Notes: a model not told the origin generated them from the letters alone. 64,000 nucleotides of DNA from Methanothermus fervidus DSM 2088 (GCA_000166095.1 CP002278.1:1086001-1150000), one strand, 5' to 3'. Counted from the first letter of the stretch, positions 45,185 through 54,814 are shown. Translations and numbers: made by a program.

Positions 45185-46177
45185 ATGTTTGGAATTAAAG
45201 TGCATAAAAAAGACGCTCAAAAAGTGATAAAAAAATTACGTAAAAAATCATTGATATCTAAGGATTACAAAATAAAGAGAGATGACAATTTTGTATATAT
45301 ACCTATAAAAAAGATACCAGGAAATTTAAATTATGAAATAGTTGATATTGAGTTTGAGAAAATAAAAAAAGAGCCAAGATCTTTCATTGATTTATTAGAG
45401 GGTAAACTCAAAAAAGAAGAAATTAAAAAAATAAAAAAATCTTTTGACATAATAGGTGATATTGTCATTATTGAGGTTCCTGAAGAATTAGAAAAATATA
45501 AAAAATTAATTGGTAAGGCAGTGTTAGAATTTACAAAAAGAAAAGCTGTTTACATGAAAAAAAGTAAAATAAAAGGAATTAAGAGAATAAGAGATCTTGA
45601 ACATCTTGCCGGAGAAAAAATATCGGAAACCATACATCAAGAATATGGCACAAGAATAATGCTCGATGTAAAGAAAGTTTATTTTAGTCCGAGATTAGCA
45701 ACAGAAAGAGAAAGAGTTGCTAGTCAAGTTAAAGATGGTGAAGTTGTAGTAGATGCTTTTGCAGGTGTCGGTCCTTTTTCTCTTGCTATTGCAAGAAAAA
45801 AGAAAGCAAAAAAAATATATGCAATAGATATAAATCCTGATGCAATTCATTATCTTAAGAAAAATATAAAATTAAACAAAGCTTATGAGATAATTCCAAT
45901 TCAAGGAGATACTAGGAAAGTCCTTGAGGATTTGAAGATAAAATATGATCGTATAATTATGAATTTACCTGCTAAAGCTCACGAATTTTTAGATGTGGCA
46001 TTGAAATTTTTAAAAAAAGGTGGAGTAATACATTATTATGAATTTTCAAAAAATTTTGATACTCCTATTAATAGGATTAAAGAATATGCATCGAACGTCA
46101 AAATTCTCAATAAAAGAAAGGTAAAATCAAAAAGCCCAGGAGTATGGCATATAGCAATAGATGCAAAGATATTATAG
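45185..46177 (+). CDS. trm5: tRNA (guanine37-N1)-methyltransferase Trm5
   Basis: Makes m1G37 in tRNA, preventing +1 frameshifting. The 330 residues include the small D1 domain at the N-terminus (MFGIKVHKKDAQKVIKKLRKKS), the linker with ISETIHQEYGTRIMLDVKKVYFSPRLATER near 150-180, the AdoMet motif VVVDAFAGVGPFSLAIARKK near 190 and the catalytic NLPAKAHEF near 262. Full length. It follows nifB by one base and converges with mtnA (six-base overlap). No regulatory signal seen. Confidence 0.92.
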   Translation: MFGIKVHKKDAQKVIKKLRKKSLISKDYKIKRDDNFVYIPIKKIPGNLNYEIVDIEFEKIKKEPRSFIDLLEGKLKKEEIKKIKKSFDIIGDIVIIEVPEELEKYKKLIGKAVLEFTKRKAVYMKKSKIKGIKRIRDLEHLAGEKISETIHQEYGTRIMLDVKKVYFSPRLATERERVASQVKDGEVVVDAFAGVGPFSLAIARKKKAKKIYAIDINPDAIHYLKKNIKLNKAYEIIPIQGDTRKVLEDLKIKYDRIIMNLPAKAHEFLDVALKFLKKGGVIHYYEFSKNFDTPINRIKEYASNVKILNKRKVKSKSPGVWHIAIDAKIL

Positions 46178-47101
46178 AGGGTCAACCAATCCTTTCTCTG
46201 TGATTATTTTGGTTATGAGATCACTGGGGACAATGTCAAAGGCAGGATTGATAACATCTACATTTTTTGGTGCAATCCTACATTTTCCATAATATAGAAC
46301 TTCTTTAGGATTCCTTTCTTCAATTTCAATTTCATTTACATTTGATTCTTCATCAAAGGTACTTGTGGGTGCTGCAACATAAAATGGAACATTATATCTG
46401 TTGGCTGAAAGGGCAATCATTAAAGAACCAATTTTGTTGATTACCCCTCCTTTGGCAACTCTGTCTGCACCAATTATAACTTTATCTATATACTTCTTTT
46501 GCATTAAATATCCAGCTGCACTATCTACAATAAGTTTTACATTAATTCCCTCTTGCTGCATTTCCCAAGTACTTAATCTAGCTCCTTGACCTAGTGGGCG
46601 TGTCTCAGTACATATAACCTCAATATTTTTTCCTTCTTCTTTTGCAGCCCTAATAACCCCTAATGCTGTACCATAATCTACACATGCAAGTGCTCCAGCA
46701 TTACAATGTGTTAAAATAACATCTCCATCTTCTATTAATTTAGAACCGTGTTTCCCAATTTTTTTGTTTGTCTCAACATCTTCTTTATAAATTTTCAGGG
46801 CTTCGTCTATAGGAGAATCAGAATTTACAACCCTATCTACAGCCCAAAACAAATTTATAGCTGTTGGGCGAGTATTTTTTATTTCTTTGGCGGCCTTATT
46901 TATATCTTCTCCATTTATTTGTGCTAATGCAACTCCAAATGCAGCTGCAACACCAATAGCTGGAGCACCTCTAACAACCATATTTTTTATTGCATAAACG
47001 ACATCTTTATGATTTTTACATTCAAAATAGGTAACCTCGTCAGGCAACTTTCTTTGATCTAAAAGTAGAAGTTTGTTATCTTCCCAAATGATTGTTTTCA
47101 T
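46172..47101 (-). CDS. mtnA: Methylthioribose-1-phosphate isomerase-like protein
   Basis: eIF2B-alpha/beta/delta-family isomerase of 309 residues. Diagnostic of MtnA: VVRGAPAIGVAAAFGVALA near 42, THCNAGALACVDYGTALGVIRAA (catalytic Cys) near 130-152, ETRPLGQGARLSTWEMQQEGI near 166 and GADRVAKGGVINKIGS (catalytic Asp) near 211. It converts 5-methylthioribose-1-phosphate to the ribulose form in methylthioadenosine salvage; the full salvage route is doubtful in methanogens, so another ribose phosphate may be the substrate. Ends convergent with trm5. Confidence 0.85.
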   Translation of the reverse strand: MKTIIWEDNKLLLLDQRKLPDEVTYFECKNHKDVVYAIKNMVVRGAPAIGVAAAFGVALAQINGEDINKAAKEIKNTRPTAINLFWAVDRVVNSDSPIDEALKIYKEDVETNKKIGKHGSKLIEDGDVILTHCNAGALACVDYGTALGVIRAAKEEGKNIEVICTETRPLGQGARLSTWEMQQEGINVKLIVDSAAGYLMQKKYIDKVIIGADRVAKGGVINKIGSLMIALSANRYNVPFYVAAPTSTFDEESNVNEIEIEERNPKEVLYYGKCRIAPKNVDVINPAFDIVPSDLITKIITEKGLVDPL

Positions 47102-47123
47102 GTTATCTTTCCTCTATTAGTAG

Positions 47124-48173
47124 TTAAGAATGCTTTAACAAGCATTCTCTTCTTAACTTTAATAATTCTTTTTTCTTCTTTTCAAAGTCTTCAGGTTTTT
47201 TAACAATTTTTCTAATCTTTTTATGGATACATTCAACAACTTCATCTTTGTGGATCCAGAAACAATTTTCACAACTCCATACTTTCTTTTTTTTAATCCA
47301 ATATCCACCAGTTGATTGGTCACCACAGGGATAAAAAGGACAGAAACAAAACATACAATTTTGGTATGGGAAATGACATGGATAATATTCACATTCTAGA
47401 TTAGGACCTTTCTGAATTTTTCCTTCAAGGTATCTTTTGTAGTAATCACGTGCCAATTCATTAATTGGTTGTTTAATAACATAGCCTCTAGGAGTTATCA
47501 TGTAATTATTTTCTATGTATGTTAGTTTATTTCCAATAATTACAGTTGTTGACATGTCTATTTTTTCATTTTTTAAATTTTCAAGTTTAGTAATTTTCTT
47601 TTTTTCATTTCTAACAATTCCTACTGGTGTATCTGGTTTTAAATATTTGAGAAGCAAATCACAAACTTCAAAAAACAATTTTTTTCTTTTTTTGCTTGAA
47701 GGATTGTAAAGAACTATAATCATGTGGGATTTAGCTGCATGTTTAATTTTTTCTTTTATTTCATATACGGGTGTAAGTATGTCACTAAGACTTATTACAG
47801 CAAAATCATGTAGAGGTGCACCAACCTTAGATGCAGCATAAGTTGCAGCTGTAACACCTGGAATTACTTCTATTTCAAGGTCTGAATATTTTCCTATTAA
47901 TTGAAAAAGGACGTTTGCCATTCCATATACACCAGGATCACCAGAACTAATAAGTGCTACATCTTTACCTTCATAATGTTTTTGTATTGCTAATTCAGCC
48001 CTCTCTATTTCATCACCCATTCCTTTAACTATCACTTCTTTACCTTTAACTAAATCCTTTATCATTTCAATATATTTTTTATATCCTATAACTACATCAG
48101 ATTTTTTTAAAGCTTTCAAAGCACGCAAAGTTATATCTTCCCTACTAGGCCCTATACCAACAATTCTTATCAA
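47124..48173 (-). CDS. cbiH: Precorrin-3B/cobalt-factor III C17-methyltransferase with Cys-rich tail
   Basis: Tetrapyrrole methylase of anaerobic cobalamin synthesis (ring contraction step). Residues 1-240 are the methylase: [23 protein letters not shown], the [13 protein letters not shown] loop near 77, [29 protein letters not shown] near 100. After about 245 comes a Cys-rich extension, [25 protein letters not shown] ... [22 protein letters not shown], matching the cysteine-rich small domain (PF04071-like), which probably holds Fe-S or zinc. TTG 48173 is spaced five bases from GGTGAT; GTG 48182 overlaps that site. Supplies the corrin for the CobT product. Confidence 0.88.
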   Translation of the reverse strand: MIRIVGIGPSREDITLRALKALKKSDVVIGYKKYIEMIKDLVKGKEVIVKGMGDEIERAELAIQKHYEGKDVALISSGDPGVYGMANVLFQLIGKYSDLEIEVIPGVTAATYAASKVGAPLHDFAVISLSDILTPVYEIKEKIKHAAKSHMIIVLYNPSSKKRKKLFFEVCDLLLKYLKPDTPVGIVRNEKKKITKLENLKNEKIDMSTTVIIGNKLTYIENNYMITPRGYVIKQPINELARDYYKRYLEGKIQKGPNLECEYYPCHFPYQNCMFCFCPFYPCGDQSTGGYWIKKKKVWSCENCFWIHKDEVVECIHKKIRKIVKKPEDFEKKKKELLKLRRECLLKHS

Positions 48174-48186
48174 CAATATCACCTAT

Positions 48187-48690
48187 CTATGACGATAATT
48201 TTGTTATGGAAATTATTTTAAGAGTGGCAACATCTATTCGAACTTTCTTGTCTTCAATAACCTTGCCTTTTGCAGAAGCTTTAATTAGGAATTTTTCACC
48301 AGGTTTAATTATTATTTCTCCACCTACATTAGTCATGTTTTCCTTAAAACCTGTGGCGGTAATATTTAAATCTACATTTTTTCCTATTTTAGCTCCATAT
48401 CCTACAACAATCATTGTATTTGTATCTATTCCATCTACCTTTGCAGCACTTCGTAGTGCATTAATGAGTTCAATTTTGTTTTCTACAACATAATTTTCAG
48501 GAGGTCCACGTAATACATTGGCTATTTTTTCTTTTATTCCATGAAGAGGCTTTAGCATGTTCAGTTGCATATTTATTAAATTATTTATATCTGGAGTTTG
48601 GGAAGTAACAAAGGTGTAAGATACGATTATCCCTAATTCGAAAAAAATTATGAATATTATCGCTAAGAACACTGTCCTTAAAACTGACAA
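48187..48690 (-). CDS. Membrane-anchored extracellular protein of unknown function
   Basis: About 167 residues: one N-terminal transmembrane helix (about 5-28, TVFLAIIFIIFFELGIIVSY), then an extracytoplasmic domain with IELINALRSAAKVDGIDTNTMIVVGYGAKIGKNVDLNITATGF, likely a beta-sandwich. No family recognised. TTG 48690 is five bases after GGTGAT; a GTG at 48708 is possible. Lies between the PolD small subunit and cbiH on the same strand. Confidence 0.6.
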   Translation of the reverse strand: MSVLRTVFLAIIFIIFFELGIIVSYTFVTSQTPDINNLINMQLNMLKPLHGIKEKIANVLRGPPENYVVENKIELINALRSAAKVDGIDTNTMIVVGYGAKIGKNVDLNITATGFKENMTNVGGEIIIKPGEKFLIKASAKGKVIEDKKVRIDVATLKIISITKLSS

Positions 48691-48775
48691 GCTTATCACC
48701 TTTAACACTTTTCAAAGATAATCTAGGCTATAATAATTTTTAAGCTAATAATTAATTAGCAAATATATTTTTGCT

Positions 48776-50188
48776 TTATGTTGCAGGAAGTTTTTCAACA
48801 GAAAGTACTTTAATTTTTGAGTTGTGTAAAACTGGCACTTGACCAGGAGTTGGTCTTATATTATGTATTTTCTGGAATTCTGTCTGTTCCTGAAAAGTAC
48901 CTGAATTTATTAAATGTATACCTTTATATTTTTTATAGTCATTTATATGTACATGTCCAGCATGGAAAATATCTGGAATAGTATCAATCACAAGATGATC
49001 TTCTGGTTCTGGAGCTATTGGAGTTCTAAGTCCATATATTGGTGCCAAATGTCTTTTTTCAAGTAATTCTGCCATTATTTCAGCAGGTTTATCATGTGAA
49101 AAATTAGCTGATATTGCCATATCGTCAAAACTTCTACCATGATATATCATAATTTTTAACCCATCAATACATATAATAGAAGGATTGCTAACAAATTCTG
49201 CATTTGGTAGATCATATAAGGCTTTAGCATATTCTTTTTCTAGGGGTTGTTGAGGTTCTGCAATTCTTGAGGCATCGTGGTTTCCAGGAGCTATTATTAT
49301 TTTTATATCCTTCCTTATCTCTCCTAATAAGCGTGCAGCTTCCTCATATTGTCCTTCGATATCTTTTATTGCCAGTTCTTTTTCTTGCCCCGGATATATA
49401 CCTACACCGTCAACAATGTCTCCAGCAATTATAATATATTCAATTTCTCCAGCTATATTTCCCCCTTCATTTATCCATGATATTAGTTTTTCAAAGGAAT
49501 TTTCAAGAAATTTAGAACTACCTATGTGTAAATCCGAAAGAAAGAGTATTGTACAATTTGAATTTTTTTCTTCGATTCTGGGAATTCCTGGTTGTATAAT
49601 CTCTGAAGCAGTGACAAATCTTCCATTTTTTTTGCCTATGACGCCTATTACTTCATCTTGCACTATATTTTCAGTTTTTTTAAACAAATCCCCATCTTTA
49701 TTTACAAATACTATACATTTACCAGTTTTATCTTCCAGTTCAATAATTTTATGATTTTTTTTGGTTGTCCTAACTTCATTTACAATTCCAGCTATTTTTA
49801 CTTCATTGTCACCAATATCTTTTATGTCTACAATTTTACCAAGTCTTTTTTCTAGTAACCCTCTCAACTTTTCATATCTATTGTGAAAATAATTAAGTAA
49901 ATTTTTGATATCTCCATCAGAATTTAGACTTTCAATATTCTTTATTATCTCCAGTTTGCTTCTCTTTTTCTTAATTTTTATTTTAGGAACTTGAGGTTTT
50001 TTCTCTATAAATACCTCTTCTACAATTTCATTAGTTATCAATGGAAATTCTAAATTTCTTTCAACATAATCTTTCAGTTTAGAAATTATTTCTTTATCAC
50101 TATTATCTAGATCTTTGAGTTTTTCATAAGCCTCTGGAGTAATCAATATATCATTCTTACTTAATTCTTCTAATAAATTAGATCCCAT
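48776..50188 (-). CDS. polB: DNA polymerase D small (exonuclease) subunit DP1
   Basis: Small subunit of the euryarchaeal replicative polymerase PolD, a Mre11-like 3'-5' proofreading exonuclease. The 470 residues contain an OB-fold region (about 115-205, KRLGKIVDIKDIGDNEVKIAGIVNEV) and the phosphodiesterase motifs LFLSDLHIGSSKF, IAGDIVDGVG, APGNHDASR, IYHGRSFDD and AGHVHINDY. Full length, start ATG 50188. The N-terminal helical part (SKNDILITPEAYEKL) binds DP2. The large subunit is not in this window. tRNA-Gln lies just upstream on the same strand. Confidence 0.94.
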   Translation of the reverse strand: MGSNLLEELSKNDILITPEAYEKLKDLDNSDKEIISKLKDYVERNLEFPLITNEIVEEVFIEKKPQVPKIKIKKKRSKLEIIKNIESLNSDGDIKNLLNYFHNRYEKLRGLLEKRLGKIVDIKDIGDNEVKIAGIVNEVRTTKKNHKIIELEDKTGKCIVFVNKDGDLFKKTENIVQDEVIGVIGKKNGRFVTASEIIQPGIPRIEEKNSNCTILFLSDLHIGSSKFLENSFEKLISWINEGGNIAGEIEYIIIAGDIVDGVGIYPGQEKELAIKDIEGQYEEAARLLGEIRKDIKIIIAPGNHDASRIAEPQQPLEKEYAKALYDLPNAEFVSNPSIICIDGLKIMIYHGRSFDDMAISANFSHDKPAEIMAELLEKRHLAPIYGLRTPIAPEPEDHLVIDTIPDIFHAGHVHINDYKKYKGIHLINSGTFQEQTEFQKIHNIRPTPGQVPVLHNSKIKVLSVEKLPAT

Positions 50189-50238
50189 GTTTTCTAGAAC
50201 TCCTCATGATAATTAAAATTAATTTTCAAAAAAAGTAA

Positions 50239-50310
50239 TAGTCCCGGGCGGAGTCGAACCGCCGTCACCGGGTCCAAAGCCCGGCAGGATTACCACTACC
50301 CCACGGGACT
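50239..50310 (-). tRNA. tRNA-Gln (UUG)
   Basis: The 72-nt cloverleaf reads AGTCCCG...CGGGACT as acceptor stem with discriminator A, D-loop TAGTGGTAA, anticodon arm CCGGG-CTTTGGA-CCCGG (anticodon TTG, Gln) and T arm GGCGG-TTCGACT-CCGCC. No intron and no encoded CCA. Archaea without GlnRS charge it through Glu-tRNA and GatDE. It is the only tRNA in the window. Confidence 0.97.
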
Positions 50311-50444
50311 ATATGAAATATCAGTCAGTAAAATTATGATATAAATCTTATTAATAAATTTTACGGTGAGGTAGATTGTAAATTAAAGCCTTTACTACAA
50401 AAAATTTTTAGAAGATCTCTCAAAACTTTTATAAAAATGAGTTT

Positions 50445-50476
50445 CACTTATAACTTATAAGTTATAACTTATAACT
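50445..50476. repeat. 32-bp CTTATAA heptamer repeat, copy 3
   Basis: Identical to the copies at 6042 and 12005, here in the 348-base gap between tRNA-Gln and the HARP gene (184 bases before its start, 135 bases before the tRNA 5' end). The flanks do not match the other two beyond the repeat. The remaining gap DNA is AT-rich with no other feature. Confidence 0.9.
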
Positions 50477-50659
50477 CTCTAAGTTTGACTTAAATCAATG
50501 ACTTTAAACTGTCAGATAAATAATTTTGGTTATGAAAAATTAACTCAACTAATTTTACAAAATTGTTTTCCCTAAATGTTGTGTGTTATCCAACAGAAAT
50601 TTATAACCCAAAATTAATAAATTTATAGTTTGATAAAATAAAAAATTCATGGTGATCGT

Positions 50660-51322
50660 TTGTTAATAAAACAACGATTTGTATTAGATACTAGTGCATT
50701 TACAGATGTTGAATTGAGAAATAAACTTGGCGATGGTGATTTAACTAAAACAATAGAAAATATGGTAGATTTAATTGCTAAAGCTAGAACAAAGCTTAAT
50801 ATAAGTTGTCACATGCCTCCAGTTACATATAAAGAATTAATAGATTATATATCCCTATATGATTGTCCAGAAGAAATTAAAACAAGATTAGATACATGGA
50901 TTGTCAAAAAAACGCCTAATCGTTATGAAACCAAAATACCTTCTCAAATATTCTATGAATATGTGAGAGACATGAGAGAAAGAATTAATAAAGGCATGAA
51001 AATTGCTGAGGAGATGATTTGGGAAGCTGCAACAGAATCTCTAGTCATGAAATCAAGAGGACATGAAAGACAAAAAATAGAGGTTAATACAATTGGAGAA
51101 GCAATAAGAGAATTTAGAAAAAAATATAGATCAGCGTTAAGAAAGGGGACACTTGACAGTGCTCCAGATTTGGATGTACTTTTATTGGCTAAAGAGTTAG
51201 ATGCAGGTGTTGTAGCAGCTGATACAGGAATTAAATCATGGGGGGAAAGATTAGGGTTAAGATTTCTTGATGCTACATCTTTTCCAAAAATGATTCAAGA
51301 ATATCTAAAGTATTATAGATGA
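50660..51322 (+). CDS. HARP: protein-only RNase P homologue (RNA ligase partner family)
   Basis: The 220-residue PIN-like protein of the UPF0278 / RNA ligase partner family, now known as HARP (homologues of Aquifex RNase P), which cleaves the 5' leader of pre-tRNA without RNA. The catalytic Asp pattern is visible: RFVLDTSAFTD (D10), and DLDVLLLAKELDAGVVAADTGI near 170-191 with further Asps; a helical Arg-rich insert lies near 100-150 (MRERINKGMKIAEEM). TTG 50660 follows GGTGAT. Archaea usually also have RNA-based RNase P, so HARP may be auxiliary. hisS starts 13 bases downstream. Confidence 0.88.
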   Translation: MLIKQRFVLDTSAFTDVELRNKLGDGDLTKTIENMVDLIAKARTKLNISCHMPPVTYKELIDYISLYDCPEEIKTRLDTWIVKKTPNRYETKIPSQIFYEYVRDMRERINKGMKIAEEMIWEAATESLVMKSRGHERQKIEVNTIGEAIREFRKKYRSALRKGTLDSAPDLDVLLLAKELDAGVVAADTGIKSWGERLGLRFLDATSFPKMIQEYLKYYR

Positions 51323-51334
51323 TGGGGGACATGC

Positions 51335-52606
51335 ATGGAATTAAGAAAACCTAGAGGGACTAGGGACTTTCTATTTGAGGACATGGAATTAAGAAAAAAT
51401 GTAGAAATGAAATTACGTAATGTGTTTGAAAGATATGGGTATCGTGAAATTAAGACACCAATTTTTGAGCATTTAAAACTTTTCACAATTAAATCTGGAG
51501 AAGAAATAAAAGAACAAATGTACCACTTTAAAGATAAAGGTGGTAGAAATTTAGCACTAAGGCCTGAATTAACAGCGCCTATAGCACGTCTTTATGTAAA
51601 TAAATTACAAAGATTTCCAAAACCAATAAAAATGTATTATTTTGGTAGTTGTTTCCGTTATGAAAGACCTCAAGCAGGAAGATTTAGGCAGTTTTGGCAG
51701 TTTGGATGCGAATTGATAGGTGGAAAATCACCTGAAGCAGAGGCTGAAACGATTGCCTTGGCATATGATTGTCTTAAGGAACTTGGACTTAAGAATTTTA
51801 AAATACATATAGGACATATGGGTATAGTAAGAGGAATGCTTGAAGAAAATGGTGTTAAAGGTGAAAAGCAGGATCATATAATGACTTTGATTGATAAAGG
51901 AGATAAAGAGGAGTTATCTAGATATTTAAATGAGATATCATTTCCTAGTGAACTTCAAGAACTTTTATTTTCATTAATTGAAATGAAAGGGGATTCTAAA
52001 ATATTAGATGAAATTTTAGATATTGTGGGGTACAGGAGATCTGTCGAGGCTATACAAGAATTAAAAAATTTAGAAAGTTTATTGGAAGTTTTTGGCGTGA
52101 AAAATTACCTTATGGATCCAGGCATTGCAAGAGGTCTTGACTATTATACAGGTATAGTATTTGAAATATATATTTCAAAAACTCAGATATGTGGTGGAGG
52201 AACATACAATCTAATTGAATTATTTGGCGGTGAAAAAGTAGAATCAACAGGTTTTGCATTTGGGTTTGATAGATTAGTTGAGGCAGTTGGAAATAAAACA
52301 GAAAAATTTTCTTTCGCAGATGTTTTCGTAGCTCCAGTATCAGATGAAACAAGAGAAGCAGCTTTCAAAATTGCACAAAAAATTAGAAAATCCGGAATAT
52401 CAGCAGATGTAGACTTGTCCCGACGCAAATTAGGAAAATTACTTTCATATGCAGATCATTTGGGAGTTAAATACACAATAATTGTTGGTAAAAAAGAATT
52501 AAAACAAAAAAGAGTAACTGTTAAAGACATGGAAAGTGGTGAACAAAAAGAAGTTCAAATTGATGACTTATCTGATTATTTAAGAAGGGGGCTCAAAAAA
52601 TTTTGA
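51335..52606 (+). CDS. hisS: Histidyl-tRNA synthetase
   Basis: Class II synthetase of 423 residues. Motif 1 lies around IKTPIFEHLKLF near 41; motif 2 FRYERPQAGRFRQFWQFGCELIG near 107-129; the histidine-specific ARGLDYYTGIVFEIY near 264-278; motif 3 GFAFGFDRLVEA near 311. The anticodon-binding domain runs from about 330 (VFVAPVSDETREAAFKIAQKI). ATG 51335 is preceded by GGGGGACATGC. hisI overlaps the end by four bases, joining histidine charging with histidine synthesis. Confidence 0.95.
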   Translation: MELRKPRGTRDFLFEDMELRKNVEMKLRNVFERYGYREIKTPIFEHLKLFTIKSGEEIKEQMYHFKDKGGRNLALRPELTAPIARLYVNKLQRFPKPIKMYYFGSCFRYERPQAGRFRQFWQFGCELIGGKSPEAEAETIALAYDCLKELGLKNFKIHIGHMGIVRGMLEENGVKGEKQDHIMTLIDKGDKEELSRYLNEISFPSELQELLFSLIEMKGDSKILDEILDIVGYRRSVEAIQELKNLESLLEVFGVKNYLMDPGIARGLDYYTGIVFEIYISKTQICGGGTYNLIELFGGEKVESTGFAFGFDRLVEAVGNKTEKFSFADVFVAPVSDETREAAFKIAQKIRKSGISADVDLSRRKLGKLLSYADHLGVKYTIIVGKKELKQKRVTVKDMESGEQKEVQIDDLSDYLRRGLKKF

Positions 52607-53004
52607 ATTTTAGACATGAAATAAATGGTGAAAAATTAGTAATTGCAATAGCTCAGGATTTTAAAACAAATAAGGTTTTAATGACCGCATACATGAACAA
52701 AGAAGCATTTGAGAAAACACTAAAAACAAAAAAAGCTCATTACTGGAGTACCTCTAGAAAAAAAGTATGGATGAAGGGAGAAACATCTGGCAATATACAA
52801 AAAGTTAGAGAGATGTATGTAGATTGTGATAGAGATGCCGTGTTACTCAAAGTAGAACAGAAGGGAGGAGCATGTCATACAGGACATTACTCTTGTTTTT
52901 ATCGTAAAATAGATATGAATAATATGAAAATGAAAAGTGTGGAGAAACAATTGTTCGATCCTAAAGAAGTCTATGGAGGTACAAAGAATGAGAATAGTGC
53001 CTGA
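52603..53004 (+). CDS. hisI: Phosphoribosyl-AMP cyclohydrolase
   Basis: Third step of histidine biosynthesis, opening the adenine ring of phosphoribosyl-AMP; zinc enzyme. The 133 residues show LMTAYMNKEAFEKTL near 27, HYWSTSRKKVWMKGETSGN near 45-63, the metal site DCDRDAVLLKVEQKGGACHTGHYSCFY near 74-100 (Asp ligands and Cys). TTG 52603 start overlapping hisS. The C-terminal 17 bases overlap the next gene. Confidence 0.93.
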   Translation: MNFRHEINGEKLVIAIAQDFKTNKVLMTAYMNKEAFEKTLKTKKAHYWSTSRKKVWMKGETSGNIQKVREMYVDCDRDAVLLKVEQKGGACHTGHYSCFYRKIDMNNMKMKSVEKQLFDPKEVYGGTKNENSA

Positions 53005-54805
53005 TACTAGTGTTATCGTTGATGGACGAATTACAGAAATAGTGCAAAAAAAGAAATTTAAAGGATCTAAAGTAATAGTTCCCGCAGCTGTAGTATCAGA
53101 ACTAGAATACCAAGCAAATAGAGGTAGAGAAAGTGGATTTAATGGTCTCGAGGAACTTAAAAATCTTCAGAAATTACATAAAAAAGGTGAAATTTCTCTA
53201 ACGTTTGCTGGAAAAAGACCATCATTAGAGGAAATTACTTTGTCAAGAGGTGGAGAAATAGATGCCATGATTCGTGATATAGCAAAAAAACACAATGGAA
53301 TTCTTGTAACTAGTGACAGAGTTCAGGCAAAAGTTGCTGAAGCACAAGGTCTAGAAGTTATTTACATTAAACCACAGGTTCTAGATTATAAAAAGTTGGA
53401 GATAATGAAATATTTTGATGAAAACACAATGTCAGTTCATCTTAAAGAAAACGTTGTTCCTATGGCAAAAAAAGGTAAAATAGGTAATATAAAACTTGTT
53501 AAAATTGGGTCAAAACCTCTAAATAGGTCAGAATTATCTAAAATGGCTAGAGAGATAATTGAAGCTGCAAAAAGTGATTTAAAAAGCTTTATTGAAATTG
53601 AAAGAGAGGGGGCTACAGTTGTCCAGTTTAGAGAATATAGAATTTCTATAGCACGTCCTCCATTCTCTGAGGCTTATGAAATTACGGCTGTAAGACCTGT
53701 TGCAAAAGTTTCTTTAGAGGATTATAAGTTACCAAACAAACTTATAAAACGTTTAAAAGATGTTGCAAGGGGTATATTAATTGCAGGTCCACCTGGTGCG
53801 GGTAAGAGTACGTTTGCTCAAGCAATAGCAGAATTTTATAAAGAAGAAATGAATTCTGTTGTTAAAACGATGGAATCTCCACGTGATTTACAAGTTAGCG
53901 ATGAAATTACTCAATATGCTCCACTAGAAAGAGACATGCAGAAAACTGCAGATATATTACTTTTAGTGAGACCAGACTTCACAATTTATGATGAGATGCG
54001 AAAAACCAAAGATTTTAAGATATTTGCAGATATGAGACTTGCAGGAGTAGGAATGATTGGAGTTGTACATGCTACAAGGCCTATTGATGCCATTCAGAGA
54101 GTTATTGGTCGTGTAGAACTTGGAATGATACCTTCAATTATTGACACCACGATATTCATAAAAGATGGAAAAGTAGAAACCGTTTATGATATTTCATTAA
54201 CAGTTAAAGTTCCAACAGGCATGACTGAAGAAGATTTGGCAAGGCCTGTAATAGAGGTAAGAGATTTTGAAACAAATGAATTGGTGTATGAGATATATAC
54301 ATATGGTGAACAAACTGTTGTTATGGATGTATCAAAAATTTCCGCACCTAAGAAAGCACCTGTTAGAACATTAGCTGAGAAAGAAATTGAAAGAGAGTTT
54401 AAAAAGCGTTTTCCTCATGTAGATGTTAAAGTAAAAATGGAATCTGATAACAGAGCTAAAGTTTGGGTCAATGAAAAATACATACCTCAAATAATTGGTA
54501 AAAAAGGAAGAACCATCGAAAAAATAGAGGAAAAGCTGGGTATAAGTATAAGCGTTGAACCACTGGTAGAGAAAAAGAAAGAAAAAGAAATTACAGTAGA
54601 TGTCAATGATAATCATATAGTATTGAACTTTGGAACTGAAGATGTTGGCAAGTCTTATGATATATTTGTTGATAATGAGTACTTGTTTACAGCTACAGTA
54701 GGTAAAAGAGGTACAATAAAGGTTAGAAGAGATATAGATTTAGCAAAGGTTATAGAGAAGGCTATAGAAACTAATTTACCTATCACAGCAAAACCAAGAG
54801 ATTAG
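52988..54805 (+). CDS. PIN-domain/VirB11-like ATPase (PINA)
   Basis: 605-residue archaeal protein: N-terminal PIN domain (MRIVPDTSVIVDGRITEIV, EIDAMIRDIAKKHNGILVTSD; about residues 1-130), a hexameric secretion-type ATPase with Walker A IAGPPGAGKSTFAQAIAEFY near 260, MRLAGVGMIGVVHATRPIDAIQR near 345, and a C-terminal KH-like domain IPQIIGKKGRTIEKIEEKLGI near 500. PINA proteins have been linked to Holliday-junction branch migration in Sulfolobus. ATG 52988 follows GGAGGT (spacing 7), overlapping hisI; upstream codons are the hisI frame shadow. Confidence 0.9.
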   Translation: MRIVPDTSVIVDGRITEIVQKKKFKGSKVIVPAAVVSELEYQANRGRESGFNGLEELKNLQKLHKKGEISLTFAGKRPSLEEITLSRGGEIDAMIRDIAKKHNGILVTSDRVQAKVAEAQGLEVIYIKPQVLDYKKLEIMKYFDENTMSVHLKENVVPMAKKGKIGNIKLVKIGSKPLNRSELSKMAREIIEAAKSDLKSFIEIEREGATVVQFREYRISIARPPFSEAYEITAVRPVAKVSLEDYKLPNKLIKRLKDVARGILIAGPPGAGKSTFAQAIAEFYKEEMNSVVKTMESPRDLQVSDEITQYAPLERDMQKTADILLLVRPDFTIYDEMRKTKDFKIFADMRLAGVGMIGVVHATRPIDAIQRVIGRVELGMIPSIIDTTIFIKDGKVETVYDISLTVKVPTGMTEEDLARPVIEVRDFETNELVYEIYTYGEQTVVMDVSKISAPKKAPVRTLAEKEIEREFKKRFPHVDVKVKMESDNRAKVWVNEKYIPQIIGKKGRTIEKIEEKLGISISVEPLVEKKKEKEITVDVNDNHIVLNFGTEDVGKSYDIFVDNEYLFTATVGKRGTIKVRRDIDLAKVIEKAIETNLPITAKPRD

Positions 54806-54814
54806 GTGTTAATT

